NCBI RefSeq assembly: GCF_900215205.1
Contig: NZ_OBDY01000009.1
Location: 186,001 to 250,000, forward strand
Direction: 5' to 3'
Length of the DNA: 64,000 bases
Source of the DNA: Paractinoplanes atraurantiacus
GTDB taxonomy: Bacteria > Actinomycetota > Actinomycetes > Mycobacteriales > Micromonosporaceae
Below, piece by piece: positions 50,446-58,359 of this stretch; position 1 is the first letter of the stretch, and every line of letters begins with the position of its first letter. The notes under the pieces are model-generated. The model was not told the DNA's origin, made no database searches, and saw nothing but the letters and a program-made list of their open reading frames with translations. The position numbers and the translations under genes are program-made.

Positions 50446-52913
50446 CCTTCTCCGTCGCCCCGATGAGCCCGGGTGAGATCAGCCGCATCCGGATCCTGCC
50501 CGACGCCGGCTTCGGCTGCCTGCGCACCGACCGCGGCGCCCTGCCGCTCGACCGCCTCGACGTCCGCGCGCACATCAGCGGCCTGGCCGCCCGGACAGTC
50601 GTGCTCACCGAGTTCATCAACGTGCACGAGGTCGCGCTCGAGGCGACCTATGTCTTCCCGCTGCCCGACCGTGCCGCCGTGACCGGCATGACGATGACCG
50701 CCGACGACCGGACGGTCGAGGCGGAGCTTCAGGAGCGGGCGGCCGCCCGCGAGACGTACGACAAGGCCATCGCGGCCGGTCAGCGCGCCTCCATCGCCGA
50801 GGAGGAGCGGCCCGACGTCTTCACCATGCGGGTCGGCAACGTCCTGCCCGGCGAGCGGGTGACGATCCGGCTCAGCCTGGTCGGGCCGCTGCCGTTCGAG
50901 GACGGCGCCGCCACGTTCCGCTTCCCGCTGGTGGTGGCCCCGCGCTACATCCCGGGCACCCCGTTGCCCGGCCCGTCGGCCGGCGACGGGCAGGCGCAGG
51001 ACACCGACGCCGTACCCGACGCCTCCCGCATCTCGCCCCCGGTGCTGCTGCCCGGCTTCCCCAACCCGCTGCGGCTGTCCGTCGGCGTCGACATCGACCC
51101 GGCCGGACTCACCCTCGGCGAGGTCAAGTCCAGCCTGCACACTGTCGTCGACCAGGACGGCACGCTGAGCATCACGCCCGGCGAGCGGGCCGATCGCGAC
51201 TTCATCCTGCGCCTGCCGTACGAAGGTGGCGGCGAGACCGCGATCGCCGTGCCCGACGAGAGCGGCGAGGAGCCGGGCGGCGTCTACCAGCTGGTGGTGC
51301 TACCGCCGGCCGGCAGCGCGCCCGCCCGGCCCAAGGACGTGGTGCTGCTGCTCGACCGTTCGGGAAGCATGGGCGGCTGGAAGATGGTGGCCGCCCGCCG
51401 CGCCGCGGCCCGGGTCGTCGACACGCTGACCGGCGCCGACCGCTTCGCCGTGCTCACGTTCGACCATCAGGTCGACCGGCCCGACGACCTCGGCGAGGGC
51501 CTGGTCGAGGCCTCCGACCGCAACCGTTTCCGCGCCGTGGAACACCTCGCCCACGCCACCGCCCGTGGCGGCACCGAGCTGCTCAGCCCGCTGTCGCAGG
51601 GCCTCGGCCTGCTGCGGGCGAGCGAGGACCGCGACCGGGTGCTCGTGCTGGTCACCGACGGGCAGGTCGGCAACGAGGACCAGATCGTCCACGACATCAC
51701 GCCGCTGATCGGCGTCACCCGTATCCACACGATCGGCATCGACCGGGCGGTCAACGCCGGGTTCCTGGGCCGACTGGCCGCGCTCGGCGCGGGCCGGGCC
51801 GAGCTGGTGGAGAGCGAGGACCGGCTCGACGAGGCGATGGAGCACATCCACCACCGGATCGGCTCGCCGGTCGTCTCCGGCCTGCGTGTCACCGGCGACG
51901 GTCTGCGCCTGATCGACGACGAGCGCACCCCGGCCCGGCTGCCGGGGCTCTATCCGGGAGTTCCGCTCGTGGTGAGCGGGCGGTACGCCGGATCGGCGAC
52001 GGGTGGGCGGTTCACGGTGACCGGGCGCACCCGCGACGACAGGGAGTTCAGCACGACGATCGCCCTGCAGGAGCGGTCCGAGACCGCGATCACGGCGCAG
52101 TGGGCCCGGGCGCGACTGCGCGATCTGGAGGACGCGTATGCGGCGGGAGACCGCAGCCTGGAGCAGCGCATCGTGGCCACCTCGCTGCGCTACGGCGTGC
52201 TGTGCCGGTTCACCGCCTTCGTCGCGGTGGACAGCCGGGTCGTCAACGAGGGCGGCCAGAACCGGCGGGTGACCCAGCCGGTCGAGCTGCCCCAGGGCTG
52301 GGAGGCGCCGGGCGACGTCGCGCCGGCGATGCTGCACATGGCGGCCGCATCGCTCGCTCCCCCCGTGCCTCCGGCCGCGCCGGCCGGTCCGGCGTTGATG
52401 AGCTTCGACGGCGCCGCGGAGGCCGGCACCGCCGGCGGCGGCGCCGGGGCTGTGCTCGGCGGACGGCGGACAGGGCCCGTCTCGGGCTTCGCCTCACCGC
52501 GGGCCAGGGCGTCGTTCTCCAAGCTGGCCGCGACAGGCAGCTCGGCGCCGTCGCTCGACGAGATGCGTGCCTTGGTGGCGACCGAGCTCCAGCGTCTCCG
52601 CGACGCCGCCGGCCTTCCGGTCTGGGAGAAGCGCGACCTGCTCGACGACCTGGCCAGCCGCCTCGACGTCCTGATCGGCTCGGCCGGCGACGAGTCCTTC
52701 CGCCCCTTGACCGACCTGGTGGCGCGTTTGCGGGGCGACACTACGGTCGACGAGAAGTGGGAGGCGGCCTTGCAAGCCTTGACCGCCTTCGCCGGAGCCG
52801 GAGACGGAGACGGAGACGGAGTCGCAGCGAAATCCGCCCCGGATGCTCCCACGACGGCGCCGCCCGCCGGCCCCGGTCCGGCGCCGGCCCGGAAGGCCTT
52901 CTGGAAGCGCTGA
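50442..52913 (+). CDS. VIT and von Willebrand A domain protein
   Basis: An 823-aa cytoplasmic protein (no signal peptide). The VIT domain (~25-155) has LDVRAHISGLAARTVVLTEF, ATYVFPLPDRAAVTGM and RPDVFTMRVGNVLPGERVTI. The VWA domain (~298-465) has a full MIDAS, DRSGSM (D305, S307, S309), and VLVTDGQVGNE. The C-terminal region is Ala/Pro-rich with a helical bundle (LVATELQRLRDAAGLPVWEK). This VIT-VWA arrangement occurs in inter-alpha-trypsin-inhibitor-like bacterial proteins, many linked to stress or envelope functions. It shares an operon with the MerR-like gene. A Gly/Asp-rich stretch (GAGDGDGDGV) lies near the end. Confidence 0.92.
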   Translation: MTFSVAPMSPGEISRIRILPDAGFGCLRTDRGALPLDRLDVRAHISGLAARTVVLTEFINVHEVALEATYVFPLPDRAAVTGMTMTADDRTVEAELQERAAARETYDKAIAAGQRASIAEEERPDVFTMRVGNVLPGERVTIRLSLVGPLPFEDGAATFRFPLVVAPRYIPGTPLPGPSAGDGQAQDTDAVPDASRISPPVLLPGFPNPLRLSVGVDIDPAGLTLGEVKSSLHTVVDQDGTLSITPGERADRDFILRLPYEGGGETAIAVPDESGEEPGGVYQLVVLPPAGSAPARPKDVVLLLDRSGSMGGWKMVAARRAAARVVDTLTGADRFAVLTFDHQVDRPDDLGEGLVEASDRNRFRAVEHLAHATARGGTELLSPLSQGLGLLRASEDRDRVLVLVTDGQVGNEDQIVHDITPLIGVTRIHTIGIDRAVNAGFLGRLAALGAGRAELVESEDRLDEAMEHIHHRIGSPVVSGLRVTGDGLRLIDDERTPARLPGLYPGVPLVVSGRYAGSATGGRFTVTGRTRDDREFSTTIALQERSETAITAQWARARLRDLEDAYAAGDRSLEQRIVATSLRYGVLCRFTAFVAVDSRVVNEGGQNRRVTQPVELPQGWEAPGDVAPAMLHMAAASLAPPVPPAAPAGPALMSFDGAAEAGTAGGGAGAVLGGRRTGPVSGFASPRARASFSKLAATGSSAPSLDEMRALVATELQRLRDAAGLPVWEKRDLLDDLASRLDVLIGSAGDESFRPLTDLVARLRGDTTVDEKWEAALQALTAFAGAGDGDGDGVAAKSAPDAPTTAPPAGPGPAPARKAFWKR

Positions 52914-52932
52914 CCGTTTCCAGGGACGCCGG

Positions 52933-52959
52933 CCCGTGCCCAGCAGTGCTGGGCACGGG
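52933..52959. terminator. Terminator after VIT/VWA gene
   Basis: The 13-bp arms cccgtgcccagca and tgctgggcacggg are perfect complements around a single G, 20 bp after the stop at 52913. The rest of the ~300-bp gap to 53210 is G-rich with no gene or other clear signal. Confidence 0.8.
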
Positions 52960-53209
52960 GCGGGGTGGTGCGAGTGTCGGGGGTGGAGGGTTGAAGGGTA
53001 GGTTCTTGGCGATCTTGGGGGCCGTCTGAGGAAGTAGGTCTGGTGGCGGCTGTTCGTTTGTCGGTTTGCCGACGGAAGGTGGTCGTTCGCTGTCCGGGCG
53101 GGCGCATCGGGTGGAAAGTCGGATGTTCGGCGGGCGGTATGGACTCGATCATCGCGGGTAGGTTGGTCGGTCGATCGTCTCTTGAGGGCTCGACGGCGGC
53201 GGGAGTTTC

Positions 53210-54277
53210 GTGACAGGCGACAAGGTGGGTGACGAGCGGGATCCGTTGCTTGTCCGGCCGTTCGTGCTTCGCGACTCGGAAGCGCCGGGGGCCGGCGCGG
53301 GCGACGGTGACGGGCCGGAGCAGACCTGGCCGGCGACGGCCCGGGAAGACGGGGCGGGGCCGGCCCGCGAAGGAGCGGATGACGCCACTGCCGTGATCGT
53401 TCTGCCTGATGGGCGGCGGCGCGGTGGGCTTCGAGGCGGTGGGCTTCGGGGCGGCGGACGGCGCCGGCTGGTCGTGGTGGCCGCGGCGGCCGTGGCTGTG
53501 TTGCTCGGGGTCGCGGCGGCGGGGTACGCGGCGCTGCGGTCGGATGTGCGGCCGCAAGTGACAGGGCTGGCCGACGGGCCGCTGCCGCCCGCTTCCGGGC
53601 CTGCGGCGACCGCCGGCTCGACGGTCGCCGGTGCGAGCGCGTCGACGGCGGTCGGCGCCGGATCAGAGGCCGGGCCGGGGGCCGGTGCGGGGCCGGACTC
53701 GGGTTCCGGGTCGGGGCGCGGCTCGACCGCGGGGTCCGGAACGCAGCCCACACCGACGGGGACGACGCCTCCGGCGAGCACGAGGGCCAGCGGGGCGCCG
53801 GCCATCGCCACCTCTCCCGCGTCTCCGGTGGCTACGCCGACCACGGTGCCGGGCGGGAAAACCACCACGCCCAGCGTGCCGGCGGGGATCGCGCCGGTGC
53901 CGCCGGCGGCCGAGCGGGTGGGGGCCATTCGCGGGCAGAACGGGCTGTGCCTCGATCTCAACGGCGGGGTGCCGTTCGACGGGAATCACGTGCAGGTGTT
54001 CGGGTGCAACCGGTCGTCCGCGCAGACGTGGACCATCGCGTCGGACGGGACGCTGCGGGTGGCCGGCAAGTGCGCGCTGGTCGTCGGTGACGACTCGGTG
54101 GAGATCGTCAGCTGCGACGGGCGCACCACGGCCCAGTGGCGGGTCTCGGGCCAGCTCGTGATCAGCGCCGTCGGCGACGAGTGCCTGACCGACCCGTCGG
54201 GTGGGCGGTGGGCCGGGACCGGGGTCAGGGTCGACGACTGTGACGGTTCGGCAAAGCAACGCTGGTCACTTCCATAG
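53210..54277 (+). CDS. Membrane-anchored Ricin-B-type lectin protein
   Basis: A 355-aa protein starting with GTG 53210. It has a cytoplasmic Gly/Arg-rich N-terminus, one TM helix (RRLVVVAAAAVAVLLGVAAAG, split RRLVVVAAAAVAVLLG and VAAAGYAALR, about residues 84-110) and a long Ala/Ser/Gly/Thr-rich linker (~120-235). The extracellular C-terminal domain (~240-355) has the QxW-type repeats AQTWTI, AQWRV and KQRWSL of a beta-trefoil, with paired Cys (CLDL/GCN, KCALV/SCDG, ECL/DCDG). It probably binds carbohydrate outside the membrane. No enzyme domain is attached. Confidence 0.85.
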   Translation: MTGDKVGDERDPLLVRPFVLRDSEAPGAGAGDGDGPEQTWPATAREDGAGPAREGADDATAVIVLPDGRRRGGLRGGGLRGGGRRRLVVVAAAAVAVLLGVAAAGYAALRSDVRPQVTGLADGPLPPASGPAATAGSTVAGASASTAVGAGSEAGPGAGAGPDSGSGSGRGSTAGSGTQPTPTGTTPPASTRASGAPAIATSPASPVATPTTVPGGKTTTPSVPAGIAPVPPAAERVGAIRGQNGLCLDLNGGVPFDGNHVQVFGCNRSSAQTWTIASDGTLRVAGKCALVVGDDSVEIVSCDGRTTAQWRVSGQLVISAVGDECLTDPSGGRWAGTGVRVDDCDGSAKQRWSLP

Positions 54278-54310
54278 CCGGAGACTCGCTGGTTCGTGCT
54301 TCTCTAACTT

Positions 54311-55288
54311 GTGAGTCTTTTGATCGCGGTGCTGGCCGCGGTGGCCTACGCGGGCGGGTCCGTGCTGCAGGCGGCCGCGGCGCGGCGGCCGGGCACGGTG
54401 CTCGCCTTGGCGGTCTCGCCGCTCTATCTGGCCGGGCTGGCCGGGGACGGTGGCGGCTGGCTGCTCTCGTTGTGGGCGCTCCGCGGGCTTCCCGTGTACG
54501 TGGTGCAGGCCGTGCTCGCCGGGTCCGTCGGGCTGACCGTGCTGCTGGCCGGGATGGTGCTGCGGACACGCTTGCGGCGGCGGGACTACGCGGCGGTCGG
54601 GGTGATGGTGGGCGCGCTCGCCGTGATCGGGCTCTCCAGCCGGGAGCAGCCGGCCGCGATGCCCGCGCACGGCACGACGGTGATCCTGGCCGTGGGCGGT
54701 TTCGCCGCGGCGGCACTCGCGGGCGCGGCGGTGCTGTCGACCGCGCGCACCGACCGGCGGAGTCCGCAGGCAGGCGCACAGACCGACCAGCCGGCGGCCG
54801 CGCGGACCAGCCCTCCGCCAGCCGTGGGGGCTGATCGGCTGGATGAGCGGCCGGGTGTGGGGAACGAGGTGTCGGGTCTGGTTCTGGCTGGGCTGGCGGG
54901 GCTTGCTTATTCGGCGACCGCGCTGGCGGGGCGGGCGGTGCACCTTCGTACGCCATGGGTGTCGACCCTGACTGAACCGCTGTTGTGGGTGGTTATCTGC
55001 AGCGGGGTCGCGGGGACGGCGGCCTATGCGGCGGCACTGCGGCGGGGAAGCGTCGCGCCGGTCACCGCGCTGCTCTGGGCGGTTGAGGTCATTGTTCCGG
55101 CCGCCGTGGCGGTGCCGCTGCTGGGCGACGAGATCCGGCACGGGTGGGCGGTGCCGGCCGTGCTCGGGATCCTGGCCGTGGTCGGTGCCGCCGCGGTTCT
55201 GGCCGGCTCGTCCGGCACCGCCGCCAGCGCCGGTGCGGAACGGCGAACGCCGGAGCAGCAGCCATCGGAGCGCGCCCCCGCTACGTGA
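54311..55288 (+). CDS. DMT-like (EamA-type) membrane protein
   Basis: A 325-aa protein starting with GTG 54311. Nine to ten TM helices are arranged as two halves: residues ~1-130 and ~175-310. They are separated by a polar, Pro/Ala/Gln-rich loop (TDQPAAARTSPPPAVGAD). The end of the second half (WAVEVIVPAAVAVPLLGDEI) is the typical drug/metabolite-transporter last-repeat motif. The substrate is unknown. Its start is 34 bp after the Ricin-B gene, without an obvious ribosome-binding site. Confidence 0.82.
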   Translation: MSLLIAVLAAVAYAGGSVLQAAAARRPGTVLALAVSPLYLAGLAGDGGGWLLSLWALRGLPVYVVQAVLAGSVGLTVLLAGMVLRTRLRRRDYAAVGVMVGALAVIGLSSREQPAAMPAHGTTVILAVGGFAAAALAGAAVLSTARTDRRSPQAGAQTDQPAAARTSPPPAVGADRLDERPGVGNEVSGLVLAGLAGLAYSATALAGRAVHLRTPWVSTLTEPLLWVVICSGVAGTAAYAAALRRGSVAPVTALLWAVEVIVPAAVAVPLLGDEIRHGWAVPAVLGILAVVGAAAVLAGSSGTAASAGAERRTPEQQPSERAPAT

Positions 55289-55321
55289 TCTAGGGCGACG
55301 CCGACGGGGTGAAGAGGGCGG

Positions 55322-56983
55322 TCAGAGGGTGGTGGCGAGGTGCTTGCCGGCGGCTCGGCCGCTGAAGAGGCAGCCTCCCAGGAACGTGCCCTCCAGAGCG
55401 TTGTAACCGTGGACGCCGCCCCCGCCGAAGCCGGCCACCTCGCCGGCCGCGTACAGGCCGGGGACCGGTGTGCCCGCCGGGGACAAGGCCCGCGAGCTCA
55501 AGTCCGTCTGGATGCCGCCCAAGGTTTTGCGGGTCAAAGTGTGCAGCTTCACCGCCACCAGCGGGCCGGCCGCCGGGTCGAGGATGCGGTGCGGGGCGGC
55601 CGTACGGCCGATCTTGTCGCCCAGGTAGCGGCGGGAGTTTCGGATGCCCTGGACCTGCGCGTCCTTGCTGAACGGGTTGTCCATCTGGCGGTCGCGGGCC
55701 TCGATCTGGCCCCGGATCGCCGCCACGTCCAGCAACGGCTTCTCCGTGAGCGCGTTCATGCCCGCCACCAGCTCCTCCAGCGTGGACGCGACCACGAAGT
55801 CCTCGCCCTTCTGCTTGAACGCCTCCACCGGGGCCGGTGCGCCCTTGCCGAAGATGCGCTCCTTCAGGAACGCCCAGCGGTCGCCGGCCGTGATGTCGGG
55901 GTTCTGCTCCGAGCCGGAGAGGGCGAACTCCTTCTCGATGATCTTCTGGGTGAGGATGAACCAGGAATGGTCGTACGCGGCGATGTCCGGCGTCGTGCGC
56001 AGGTGCCGCAGCGTGCTCATCGTGTCGTAGCCGGGCAGGCACGGTGCGGGCAGGCGGCGGCCGAGCGCGTCGAACCACATCGACGACGGCGCGGGCAGGA
56101 TGCGGATGCCGTGGCCTGGCCACACCGGGTCCCAGTTGCGGATGCCCTCCGTGTAGTGCCACATGCGGTCGCGGTTGACCAGGCGGGCGCCGGCCGTCTC
56201 GGTGATGCCGAGCATGCGGCCGTCGACGTGCGCGGGCACGCCCGTGATCATCGTTTGTGGTGGCGTGCCGAGCGACGGGGGCCAGTACTGGCGTACCAAA
56301 TCGTGGTTTGCCCCGATGCCGCCCGAGGCGACGACGACGGCCTGGGCCGTCAGCTCGAAATCGGAGACTTCCTCCCGCGGGGACGGCACACCCCGAGCGC
56401 CGTCGAAAGGCTTCAAGACCTTTCCGCGTACGCCGGTGACAGCGCCGCCCGAGACGATCAGCTCGTCGACCCGGTGCCGGAAATGGAAGGTGACCAGCGG
56501 GGACGACTGCAGCGAGCGCACGAACGGCGCCACCACACCGGTTCCGGTCCCCCACGTCACGTGGAAGCGCGGCACCGAGTTGCCGTGCCCGTCGGCGCGC
56601 AGGTCGCCCCGCTCGGCCCAGCCCACGGTCGGCAGCCAGCTCATGCCGAGCGACGACAGCCACGCGCGCTTCTCGCCGGCGGCGAACTCGACGTACGCCC
56701 GGGCCCACCGCACCGCCCAGGAGTCCTCGTCGTCGAGGCGGTCGAAGGCGGCGCTGCCCTGCCAGTCGCTCCAGGCCAGGTCGAACGAGTCCTTGACGCG
56801 CAGGCGCCGCTGCTCGGGGCTGTCCACGAACAGCAGCCCGCCGAACGACCAGAACGCCTGACCACCGAGGTTGGCCGCGTTCTCCTGGTCGACCAGCGCG
56901 ACCGTCTTGCCGGCGAGGATCAGCTCATGGGCGGCGGCCAGGCCGGCGAGACCGGCACCGACGACGATGACGTCAGCGTTCAT
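55322..56983 (-). CDS. FAD-dependent dehydrogenase (3-ketosteroid-dehydrogenase/fumarate-reductase-like)
   Basis: A 553-aa flavoprotein of the FAD_binding_2 type. The ADP-binding motif VIVVGAGLAGLAAAHELILA is at the N-terminus, then DQENAANLGGQAFWSFGGL, and the C-terminal FAD motif GLYAAGEVAGFGGGGVHGYN, with ALEGTFLGGCLFSGRAAG. The middle cap domain includes TMITGVPAHVDGRMLGITET. It would oxidise or reduce a C-C bond; the substrate is unknown. It is convergent with the DMT gene and divergent from the alginate-lyase-like gene. Confidence 0.9.
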   Translation of the reverse strand: MNADVIVVGAGLAGLAAAHELILAGKTVALVDQENAANLGGQAFWSFGGLLFVDSPEQRRLRVKDSFDLAWSDWQGSAAFDRLDDEDSWAVRWARAYVEFAAGEKRAWLSSLGMSWLPTVGWAERGDLRADGHGNSVPRFHVTWGTGTGVVAPFVRSLQSSPLVTFHFRHRVDELIVSGGAVTGVRGKVLKPFDGARGVPSPREEVSDFELTAQAVVVASGGIGANHDLVRQYWPPSLGTPPQTMITGVPAHVDGRMLGITETAGARLVNRDRMWHYTEGIRNWDPVWPGHGIRILPAPSSMWFDALGRRLPAPCLPGYDTMSTLRHLRTTPDIAAYDHSWFILTQKIIEKEFALSGSEQNPDITAGDRWAFLKERIFGKGAPAPVEAFKQKGEDFVVASTLEELVAGMNALTEKPLLDVAAIRGQIEARDRQMDNPFSKDAQVQGIRNSRRYLGDKIGRTAAPHRILDPAAGPLVAVKLHTLTRKTLGGIQTDLSSRALSPAGTPVPGLYAAGEVAGFGGGGVHGYNALEGTFLGGCLFSGRAAGKHLATTL

Positions 56984-57042
56984 GACCCGGCAATGTACCG
57001 GAGATCACGAAGATTTTTCAGATTCGATTCGAGAAGCACTTC

Positions 57043-57120
57043 AACTAAGGAGCGAACTAAGGCAACGAAACGGTCACGAGAGACTTAAGTCAATCGATGC
57101 CCGCTTGACCGGGCCCGGTC
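57043..57120. promoter_or_regulatory. Regulatory sites in the 56984-57177 divergent region
   Basis: aactaagg occurs twice (57043-57050 and 57055-57062), 12 bp apart. gaccgggcccggtc (57107-57120) is a perfect 14-bp palindrome 57 bp upstream of ATG 57178. The region is AT-richer than its surroundings. These are candidate operator and activator sites for the alginate-lyase-like gene; binding proteins unknown. Confidence 0.4.
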
Positions 57121-57177
57121 GGCGTGGGAACTGTTAAGTCACTTTCCGGTTCCCCACCCCCACCCGGGAGATCCCCT

Positions 57178-58353
57178 ATGCGCAGACGCGCCTTACTAGC
57201 CGCGTTCACGGCTCTGGTCGCCGCGACAGCGACCTTCGGCGTCCGCCTCGTGACCGCCGACGCCGCCCCGATCACCTTCGCCCACCCGGGCGTCCTGGTC
57301 AGCCGGGCCCAGCTCGACTTCGTCAAGAGCAAGGTCAACGCCGGCGCCCAGCCCTGGCTGAGCGCCTACAACCAGATGATGGCCAGCCGCTACGCCTCGC
57401 TCTCGCGTACCCCCGCGCCGCGAGCGACGGTCGAGTGCGGCTCCTACTCCAACCCCAACAACGGTTGCACGGACGAGCGTGAGGACGCCATCGCCGCGTA
57501 CACGGACGCTTTGGCCTGGTACGTCACGGGCAACGCGGCGTACGCCCAAAAATCCATCGCTCTGATGGACGCCTGGTCGGCCACCATCAAATCGCACACC
57601 AACAGCAACGCCCCGCTGCAGACCGGGTGGGCCGGCTCGGTCTGGCCGCGCGCCGCCGAGATCATCAAGTACACGTACTCGAGCTGGCCCAACCAGGCCC
57701 GGTTCGCCACCATGCTGCGCAATGTCTACCTGCCCGTGGTGATCGGTGGCAGCTCCAGCAACGGCAACTGGGAGCTGTCCATGATGGAGGCCGCCGCCGG
57801 CATCGCGGTGCACCTCGACGACAAGGCCAGTTACGACCGGGCGATCACCCGCTTCAAGGCCAGAACCGAGGCGTACGTCTACGTCGCCGCCGACGGCAGC
57901 CAGCCCAAGTACCCGCCGGTCGGCAGCGTCGACACCCGGGCCGAGCTGATCAGCTACTGGCAGGGGCAGAGCACGTTCGTCGACGGCCTCTCGCAGGAGA
58001 CGTGCCGCGACTTCACGCACACCGGCTACGGCCTGTCCGCCATCAGCCACATCGCGGAGACCAGCCGCATCCAGGGCGAGGACCTCTGGCCGTCGCTGGC
58101 CGACCGTGAGCGGCACGCCCTCGGCCTGCACACCAAGTTCGAGAACGGCACCGCTGTGCCGTCGAACATCTGCGGCGGGTCGGTGGTCAAGGGACTCGGC
58201 CCGGTCACGGAGGTCGCGTTCAACGCTCTCTCCAACCGTTTGGGGTACGCCATGTCGAACACCCAGACGTACACCGAGTTCAAGCGGCCGCAGGGCACGA
58301 ACAACCTGTTCGTGGCCTGGGAGACGCTGACTCACGCCAACAACCCGGCCTAA
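57178..58353 (+). CDS. Secreted alginate-lyase-superfamily protein
   Basis: 391 aa from ATG 57178 with GGGAG ribosome-binding site. The signal peptide (MRRRALLAAFTALVAATATF) ends with TADAA near residue 32. The catalytic fold is an (alpha/alpha) toroid of the PF05426 type: HPGVLVSRAQLDFVKSKV, AYTDALAWYVTGNAAYAQKS, the characteristic SSNGNWELSMMEAAAGIAV and FTHTGYGLSAISHIAETSRI. Substrates in this group include uronic-acid polymers; which one is not determined. It lies 6 bp before the Ricin-B/beta-helix gene, so the two secreted proteins are in one operon. Confidence 0.88.
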   Translation: MRRRALLAAFTALVAATATFGVRLVTADAAPITFAHPGVLVSRAQLDFVKSKVNAGAQPWLSAYNQMMASRYASLSRTPAPRATVECGSYSNPNNGCTDEREDAIAAYTDALAWYVTGNAAYAQKSIALMDAWSATIKSHTNSNAPLQTGWAGSVWPRAAEIIKYTYSSWPNQARFATMLRNVYLPVVIGGSSSNGNWELSMMEAAAGIAVHLDDKASYDRAITRFKARTEAYVYVAADGSQPKYPPVGSVDTRAELISYWQGQSTFVDGLSQETCRDFTHTGYGLSAISHIAETSRIQGEDLWPSLADRERHALGLHTKFENGTAVPSNICGGSVVKGLGPVTEVAFNALSNRLGYAMSNTQTYTEFKRPQGTNNLFVAWETLTHANNPA

Positions 58354-58359
58354 GGGGAC

